NCBI GenBank assembly: GCA_003427395.1
Contig: BFEA01000043.1
Coordinates: forward strand, 4,343,413-4,368,886
DNA: 25,474 nucleotides
From: Chara braunii
Taxonomy: Eukaryota; Streptophyta; Charophyceae; Charales; Characeae
Direction: 5' to 3'
Shown here: positions 19,479 through 25,474 of the stretch, in pieces
How the letters are laid out: every line of letters begins with the position of its first letter
Position numbering within the stretch: position 1 is the stretch's first letter
Position numbers and translations under genes: made by a program
Notes under the pieces: generated by a model
Databases searched by the model: none
What the model saw: only the letters and a program-made list of their open reading frames with translations
What the model was told of the DNA's origin: nothing

Positions 19479-19865
19479 ACACTCATACTCAAATTCCGGG
19501 GTTCCTTAAGGTGACACGCGGAGAGGCCTGAGGCACCACTGTCGCATGCCACTGAAGGGAGTTGTCGTAGATCTGCTTTGAGCGCGGGGAACCCTGGCCT
19601 CCCCCTCCTCCCCGCTTTCCCCCTTTTTTTGCTACTCGGTACCAGGGTGCATATCTTTTCCAAATGATGCTGATGGTACACATTTTTTCACATGGTGCCG
19701 TGTTCCCTTGTATTAGATAGCTGTACGATGGCACTGTCAGGGCACATTCACGCTAGGACTGTTTTGACTTCCATCTGCCAGATTCTGGCTTCTGGCTGTA
19801 TTTTTCGTCTGGTGGTATCCAGAAGGGGCTGCTATGCCCGTCCCACAAACACAACTTACCTTGAT

Positions 19866-19994
19866 CATGGGCCTCGCTGCACTACTCCCCAAATCTGCAA
19901 AATTAGAGTGAATCCACCGCTAGAACATGGAAACATACATTGCCGTTTTTTTTCACTTCTGTGAATGCGGAGAGTAGTGCAGTGAGGCCCCATG
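19866..19994. repeat. 129 bp foldback with about 22 bp inverted arms
   Basis: The left arm, 19866-19887 (CATGGGCCTCGCTGCACTAC and on), is the inverse of 19972-19994 with one mismatch and one extra base. The loop is about 84 bases. It may be a MITE-like foldback or a hairpin RNA precursor. The loop is long for a standard plant microRNA but not excluded. Confidence 0.75.
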
Positions 19995-20499
19995 GACTGG
20001 AAATAGCTTGCATCCTGGGGAAGACGGTAGTGCGAGTTCGCTAGCTGCAGTATGCCACCGCAAAGCTGGATCGGAACCCCCCCGGTTCGTCTTTTATGTT
20101 TGTTTCCCTTCTGTTCTATGTAGTTGTCTTATACATGTTTTTCTCTTCTTATGCTCTCTAGTTTATTCCTGGTGTTTCCTCCTTTTTTCCTCTAGTTTTA
20201 TTCCTCTTGTGTTTTTCTCTTCTTTTTTCCTTTCAGTTTTTTTTTTTACTTTTTTCGCTTCGGATTTTTCTTCTAGATGTTCTTTGTAGTTATTTCAACC
20301 ACCACTACCTGTCACAGGCAAACCCGAAACACCATTTGTGAAAAAACGCATTCATTGGGTGAGCAGTGTTATCAGGCTGAAATGAAGTGTATTTTGTATT
20401 TACCATCAGAAGAGTGCAAAATCCGTGCTGCCGCATCAGCAAACCCTGGTGCGCCGTTATTTTCTGCCTCGCCAAAAAGGTGCTCGAAGGTAGTGGTGG
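19995..20499. other. T-rich stretch without a recognisable gene
   Basis: T- and C-rich from about 20080 to 20270. Reading frames across it are hydrophobic by composition only. Confidence 0.5.
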
Positions 20500-20503
20500 T
20501 TTA

Positions 20504-20815
20504 AAGCACCAGTACATGGGCACCTGGGCCGCGGGCCTGACGCCTTGAATTCTGGAGGTGCAAAGCGAAAATGCGACCGCCGATCGAATTTAACAACGGA
20601 GGGCCCAGCGTTTGACATTTCGGCTTTGTTTTCTTGTGGCGACAAGTTCTGGACTGCAATGCTGGGGCTGTGTACCAGTACATCCAGCTATCGGCCGCGG
20701 GTTCTTTTCGGAGACCGCCCGCCGCCGATTCGGTTTATCTACAGCGCTGGGCCTCCGAGAATTTCGTAGGCGACGAGTTTTCTTTTCAGCAAGGCTGGGG
20801 CCCTGTACTGGCGGT
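20504..20815. mobile_element. MITE A: 312 bp, TTAA-flanked, imperfect long inverted repeats
   Basis: It is flanked on both sides by TTAA (20500-20503 and 20816-20819). It starts AGCACCAGTACA, and its other end read inversely starts ACCGCCAGTACA. Similarity between the arms extends loosely inward for about 100 bases (for example GAATTT...GGAGGGCCCAGCG near the left against its inverse near the right). A third CCAGTACAT...CGGCCGCGG copy lies inside, at about 20675-20702. TTAA target duplication is the hallmark of piggyBac-type transposons. There is no coding capacity, so it would be moved by a transposase in trans. Confidence 0.78.
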
Positions 20816-20830
20816 TTAAGGCCATTCCTA

Positions 20831-20843
20831 GCAGCAGCAACAA

Positions 20844-20874
<31 letters not shown>

Positions 20875-20880
20875 AACAAC
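20831..20880. repeat. (CAA/CGA)n trinucleotide-hexanucleotide repeat
   Basis: CAG, CAA and CGA-CAA units in tandem. It lies 15 bases outside the end of MITE A. Confidence 0.9.
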
Positions 20881-21587
20881 ATACGAACTGATTCGTTTCC
20901 TGATTGCTGTCTGTTACGGCGGCACTTATTGATTTTTATGAACTCGCTGCTACCAGCTCGAAAAGCATGCACTCTCTGAATTCACGCCACTCCTCTTTGG
21001 TGCTTGCTGCAATTTGGTAAAACATGCAATCAATGAACAACCAGGCAACTGGAGCGGCAGAAGGCCTTCTTCACAGTGTCACTTAACAGCTTTATCACAG
21101 TGTCATTATCCTGGCGCAGCCACCATTGTGCCCACCTTGCCTCCGAATTTCTCACCTACTCATTGCACCTTCACCGATACCCTCATTCAATCACACGGGC
21201 AAATCCGTGGCGGGCCCCTCCTTTTCTCCTCTTATCCTTCGTGTACATACTCTTTGCGGTTATCGGCATGCAATGCAAAATTTTACTGGAGTCGACCAAT
21301 AAAAGGTCAAACAATTTTTTTGTGACCGATAAAGGGTCTTCTATATCGAAATAAAAGCAATTAAAATTTCAAATCATGCTCAAGAAACAAGGCAACAAAC
21401 CAAAAAAAAAAGCATGTCGCATTGTCACATGCATCAATCAAGAAACGGTTCAAAATTTCTGCAGAAAAAAAGGAAATAGTTTGAAGTTTGAGCTGATAAG
21501 TATGCGCCTGAAACGGTCCCGGATAAGCCAGTAGCCGAATCGGTTCTCTAGTTGCATTCTCTGCCTTAAGATTGTGTATCAGCATGT
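20881..21587. other. Stretch between the two MITEs, no gene seen
   Basis: No conserved domain on either strand; the frames present have ordinary composition and no family resemblance. Confidence 0.5.
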
Positions 21588-21591
21588 TTAA

Positions 21592-21723
21592 ACAACCAGT
21601 ACTTCCTAAGGTCGTGCCCGTTAACAAGCGACGGTTTTAGGAAATGTACGGGTCACTACAGAAGCGCCCATCCGAGTAGACACGTTTCTACTCTATTTTT
21701 TTACTGGGCCAAGTACTGGTGGT
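21592..21723. mobile_element. MITE B: 132 bp, same family as MITE A
   Basis: Its left end after TTAA (21588-21591) reads ACAACCAGTACTT, and its right end read inversely reads ACCACCAGTACTT. The right flank is TTAC (21724-21727), one base off TTAA. The shared terminal consensus with MITE A is A-S-C-R-CCAGTAC in form, at the same position relative to the TTAA. It has no coding capacity. Confidence 0.75.
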
Positions 21724-21823
21724 TTACAAGAATTCTTTTTTTTCTTTGTTTTCTGATTTTTGATACCGTGTAACCACGTATTAAAATAAAAGGATGTACT
21801 CGGCTGACTCATCGTGTGGCATT

Positions 21824-21924
21824 ACCCCTGCTAGTAGCAGGGGTGGAGCGTCCCATATGAAATTTGTACAGGGCTTGGGCACCTGCTACTAGCAGGGCCG
21901 AGTGTCCCATATGAAATTTGTACA
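21824..21924. repeat. Duplicated palindrome-plus-21 bp module
   Basis: A perfect palindrome, ACCCCTGCTA-G-TAGCAGGGGT (21824-21844), is followed by GTCCCATATGAAATTTGTAC and one more base (21850-21870). A second palindrome, CCTGCTA-C-TAGCAGG (21882-21896), is followed by the same 21 bp exactly (21904-21924). The period is 54 bp. This could be a tandem binding-site module, a transcript hairpin pair or part of a small transposon. Confidence 0.88.
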
Positions 21925-22429
21925 AAACAACTTGACGTGGCGGGGCCATTACCCCGCTTCGGCTAAGAAATGCTAGAGTACCGTTTTGTTCTCCGGCGAA
22001 AAAATTATAGTGCTATGGTGAACTCTCCTGGAGCTTCACATCCTGATGATCCTGTCCTGGTTGTTTTCTTTTTCGCAGGATATACCTCGACTTTCTGACG
22101 GTTCTCAGGACTGCTGAATGCAGCCAGCCGTCGCATTTCTACGACAGTGTGGCTGGTTGTCGACTCCTTCGTGTTGCTGTAATAATAAGAGAACTCGATA
22201 TGTGTTGGTCAGCAGCTGATGCTGAGTCACACTCTTGTTTTCAGTCCTTGCTGCCGATGTCTCAGTCTGTTTGTGCTCCTTCGTAGTAAAGCGGCGGCCC
22301 AATCAAATAATGGCCTACAAGATAAGGAGCTTAGCTGGCTGCATGGGCAGATTGTCAGCTGATCAATGCGCCTGAGCAGCGGTCTTGCAGGATACTGCAC
22401 ATGCCATGGGGTGTGCAGCATTAGCTTCA
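21925..22429. other. Stretch without a recognisable gene
   Basis: Only short frames; no domain seen. Confidence 0.5.
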
Positions 22430-22489
22430 CTGGAACCAACTGGAACCAACTGGAACCAACTGGAACCAACTGGAACCAACTGGAACCAA
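22430..22489. repeat. Six exact 10 bp tandem repeats (CTGGAACCAA)
   Basis: Six perfect units, followed by one degenerate unit (CGGGAACCGG) and an isolated CCAACTGGAACTGGAA near 22530. The 10 bp period is not a multiple of three, so a coding repeat is unlikely. Confidence 0.95.
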
Positions 22490-22725
22490 CGGGAACCGGA
22501 AATAATCTGCGGAGTGCTATGGATGGAGCCAACTGGAACTGGAAGTGACGCCAACAGGTGGTTAGCGAGAACCATAAATAATACTGCCGGGTTCAAAATG
22601 CAGGTATCAACAGTCCAGATGTTGTCATCTTGCCTGGCATAAGCAGTGATGTGAAAGTGCGATTCATTTCATGACGATAGGACAAGGCTGGAATACTCTG
22701 TGTCTGCTTATGTCAGGAACCTGCT

Positions 22726-22816
22726 TTATGCCATTAAAGCATGCATGATTTCAAGTGCCATCGATCACAGGATTTCAAGAGGTGCAAATGAAGGGTTATG
22801 CCATAAAGCATGCTAT
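22726..22816. repeat. Imperfect 70 bp duplication
   Basis: TTATGCCATTAAAGCATGC at about 22726 recurs as TTATGCCATAAAGCATGC at about 22796, and GATTTCAAG also occurs twice between them. Confidence 0.65.
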
Positions 22817-22963
22817 TCCCGATGCAAGCAGCGCAAAGGAAGGGACACAATGCAAGCGTAACAGGCCTTGAAAATGGCTGGCTGGCCAATGGGAGATTGC
22901 ACATCAAAGACGGCAAGACTGATGGGCTGAGAAAGCGAGAGAGAATGACGAATTCACTGTTCA

Positions 22964-23479
22964 GTGATCCTGGGAGAGCAGTTTGAAAAAGAAGTACTCT
23001 CTCATCTGTGCCACTTACATCTTGTTGAAGGCGGAGGGATGGCTATTCGGGACATCGTCAAATGTCCCCAGGCTGTCATGTGGTTAGTGCACAAAAGTTA
23101 TCACGGAGACAGCACTGATTCTTTGTGGACTCTGCAAGGGTTCGCTTCGCTTCGTTCTCAAGTTCTTGGCTGTTTTTCCATCGGGCTGTTTTGCACTTTA
23201 GATGATCCGTGTCATATAACATATGTGCTTTTGCATGCTCTGCTTATGCCTTGTGGAGGAGCTCCTCTTTTGTTTCTGCATCTCTTTGCCGCAGCAATAA
23301 GGATATCGTGCAACGGAGACGGCAGTGCGAGTTCACCGTGGAGAACGGCCGTAGAGTCGACTCTTTGTCTGTATGCTGCATTTTCGGTAAAGCTTTTCTA
23401 CACTAGGAGGCTCAGCTCGTCTTCCGCTTGTGTGCAAGCAGGCAGGTTTGTGAAACAGCTCATGCAGTTTTGCTGGTGA
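22964..23479 (+). other. Unrecognised 171-codon open frame, GTG start
   Basis: The longest open frame in the right part of the window. It begins with GTG, so it is open rather than started, and the first ATG is about 26 codons in. The encoded sequence is Leu-, Ser- and Cys-rich with hydrophobic patches (for example LLHALLMPCGGAPLLFLHLF) and matches no family I know. It may be chance. Confidence 0.2.
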
Positions 23480-23532
23480 GTTCGTCTCCTCGGCCATTCC
23501 ATGGTTTGTGTTCCCATGTTTTGTCATACTGT

Positions 23533-23650
23533 ATTTCCCCTGCCTGAACGTACGGCGGCTGGCTATGGCTATGTCGGAAACTTCAGAGCTGCATTTCCCC
23601 TGCCTTGACGTATGGACGCTGGCTATGGCTATGTCAGAGATTTCTTTCTT
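23533..23650. repeat. 60 bp tandem duplication
   Basis: ATTTCCCCTGCC...GCTGGCTATGGCTATGTC is present at 23533 and again at 23593 with about eight differences. Confidence 0.88.
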
Positions 23651-23720
23651 AAAGAGGCATACATGCTATCGAGTGTCATCCTCCTCGTAGGTGATACTTT
23701 CCTTAACAAGGAAACTTCTT

Positions 23721-25069
23721 CTATTTCCTAAAATAGTCTCTACAGAGTTTGCACCAGGAAGCATAGGAAGAGATGAAGCAAAAGGGGTATGCAGGACGCA
23801 CCGTGGGATTTGTGTTTCTATAGCAGTTGCTGCATTCACGTCTTTCGTGTGCACAATGTTCATGTATGTGGTCTACCAGCCAGTCCATAAGTTTTTCGAA
23901 TGTTGAGTAGTGGAGTGAGGCCAAATGTATATCCTTCGTGGGATACGATGCCATGGCGACCAGGGCATCATGTTTAGAAGCCGGCAATGGCAGTAATCTC
24001 CTCGCTCCTATGTACGATTGTGCGAGTACGTTATGAGAATATGTACATTGCAGCGGTGCTGTTGCATAAAATAAGCGGATTGTCCTATAAGGTAATTGAT
24101 TGTGTCCAGTGAGGGTTGAGCAAATGAATGGAGAGCATATCATCGCAATCGGTAAGGTGTAATCGTCATAATGCGGGGGCATTGGAGCAGAGGAAGGGAG
24201 CGACGGACCAAAGGTCCTTGATCAGTGGTGAAGCGACAAACCAAAGGTCGCTTCAATAAGATGGTATGTCGTGGACGTGTCTCCTCGATCAAAATGTCCC
24301 CGCGGAAGAATCACTTGTTGTGATTGTGAGCTCATTTTGATGGCGCTGGATGGACGCTAGGTGAGGGTGGGGAAGAACTTGAAATGATTGTGGTTAGCTT
24401 CGATGTATTTGAGGCCCACATGTTGTGGTGGAGAGGTGTAGGGTTACGGAGACTGGCCCTGCAAGGGAATTGGTGTCGTTTTTTTTTTTGGGAAGAAGGG
24501 GGAGGAGCACTGCCTATTCTTCCGGCGCACGTGAAAAGGACCGGAGCAATGGCGAAGTCGTTGTGATGAAGGGGATGCTGCAGCATCTTATTGAAGATGT
24601 CCATGTGCGAATCGGTGCTATGGATGGGTTCTGACAAGCAGCGAAACCTCTGTGAAAAACTGTCTATGACGAAAAGGTATGTGCTTCAAATGAATCCAGT
24701 CCTGTGGGCTCAAGCTGCTTTCTTTCTGGATGCGAGTCTTTTCCTTTGGAAATAGGTGAGGATCTCAAGATCGTGGATCGCATTCGGATGCAATTCTTTT
24801 GTATCGATGTGAAAAGGAGGCAGCGTGCGGCAGTTGTGATTGTGAATGTCATGTAGATCTGTAAAGTGGAACTGCACTATGGTAAAGTCTGCAAGTCGGA
24901 CGTTACGAGGTGATTCTACTCGTATATTCTTTTGGTTATGGGTGAAGAGGGGTTCCAAATGTGGCAGAGGGGATGGTGGCATGGTTGGTGGGCTTTTCGA
25001 GATAGTTTTGTCACCTCCAGTTTGTACGATGTTATTGCGAAGAAAGTAAAGTACTGAGCATTTGACCAT
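23721..25069 (-). other. Unrecognised minus-strand open frames
   Basis: Three ATG-started frames on the minus strand: 23721-24182 (153 aa), 24332-24637 (101 aa) and 24710-25069 (119 aa). The last two share a frame, separated by stops. All are His-, Pro- and Ser-rich with dispersed Cys/His (for example DLHDIHNHNCRTLPPFHID). They could be remnants of one decayed coding sequence or read-through of a purine-rich transcript on the other strand. No family is recognised. Confidence 0.2.
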
Positions 25070-25474
25070 CGGGAAGAGGTTCGGTGATTACACTTTCTGG
25101 AGGAGAAGAAGATCTAGCAACCGGGAATGGCCTGGCTTGGAAATGCCGGAGGGAGTGATGGCCATGCATCTCTGGGCTATTTTTGTTGCATATCTGTCGA
25201 TAACCGTGACGGCTTGCTTGTGTGTTCGTCGTTGGAGCTTCTGTATAGGTCAGGTCGTCCGGATCGGGTCACGTAAGTGTAAAGTGGAGATCGGAACCAC
25301 GCATTTGTAACGTGTCTTCTTGTCCCTCTTCCTCAAGGTTCTCTGTTGAGGAGTAGTGTACAAGGCCATGGATGTTGACAGTGGTCTGTCTGTGTATGTG
25401 GGGGGGGGTTGGGATGTGTTGTGGGGGTATAAGGATGGGAGATACGGGGGATCATGAGAGAGGTTGAAGTGAGG
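25070..25474. other. Right edge, no gene recognised
   Basis: G-rich toward the end, with a nine-G run near 25400. No domain on either strand. Confidence 0.5.

Noticed and set aside
20612-20932. 106-codon frame with a poly-Thr run
   Set aside because: It crosses the end of MITE A and a CAA/CGA repeat; no domain.
22430-22548. Possible repetitive protein from the CTGGAACCAA repeats
   Set aside because: The 10 bp period changes frame each unit; looks like a simple tandem repeat.
1-25474. CRISPR array, bacterial operon or phage content
   Set aside because: No regularly spaced direct repeats with unique spacers and no ribosome-binding-site-led gene strings; the genome is eukaryotic.

Overview
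The window looks like nuclear DNA from a streptophyte, either a charophyte alga or a land plant. It encodes the C-terminal subdomains of a NAC transcription factor, a family confined to streptophytes. It also has a decayed Ty3/gypsy retrotransposon with plant-chromovirus features, intron-style splice signals, long (CT)n, (CA)n and (AG)n microsatellites, many small transposons and very low gene density. A Chara-type alga would fit, but the species cannot be fixed from sequence alone. The assembly has a 20-N gap inside a microsatellite and eight isolated N calls inside one retrotransposon domain.

Layout. 1-2378: no recognisable gene; one (CAT)8 repeat. 2384-6740: a complete-ended but dead Ty3/gypsy element on the minus strand. 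It has two roughly 281 bp LTRs, a near-matching 5 bp target duplication (TTGGG/CTGGG), a polypurine tract and a protease-RT-RNase H-integrase-chromodomain-like order. It is broken by at least three in-frame stops, five frame breaks (one of them a 16 bp tandem duplication) and loss of nearly all gag. 6746-10830: non-coding sequence with a (CT)n(CA)n tract, a gag-like minus-strand coding fragment and a mosaic of direct and inverted repeats just upstream of the NAC exon. 10831-13409: a large exon with NAC subdomains C, D and E and a long tail. Subdomains A and B must lie in an upstream exon that is not visible here.

13410-16810: microsatellite-rich DNA holding the most unusual coding content. 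A fragment resembling the end of a reverse transcriptase (about 14647-14915) is followed about 1 kb later by a Josephin-type deubiquitinase domain fused to two tandem RING-like zinc fingers (15902-16737). The two fingers share an extra C-x-H-P-x-H-P-x3-C-P motif, and the reading frame stops directly against an A-rich tail. This is the best candidate for an undescribed system: a deubiquitinase plus RING ligase-like protein, possibly carried by a retroelement. One frame change interrupts the Josephin domain.

16810-25474: no convincing host gene. It holds a cluster of small mobile elements: a solo LTR with perfect 5 bp target duplication (GAGGA); a 112 bp retroposon with a 53 nt tail and 16 bp target duplications; two miniature elements sharing termini and flanked by TTAA (one flank decayed to TTAC); an inverted-repeat foldback; and several short tandem or dispersed duplications. 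The genes do not form an operon. The NAC exon is the only probable host gene, and the rest is mostly transposon history.
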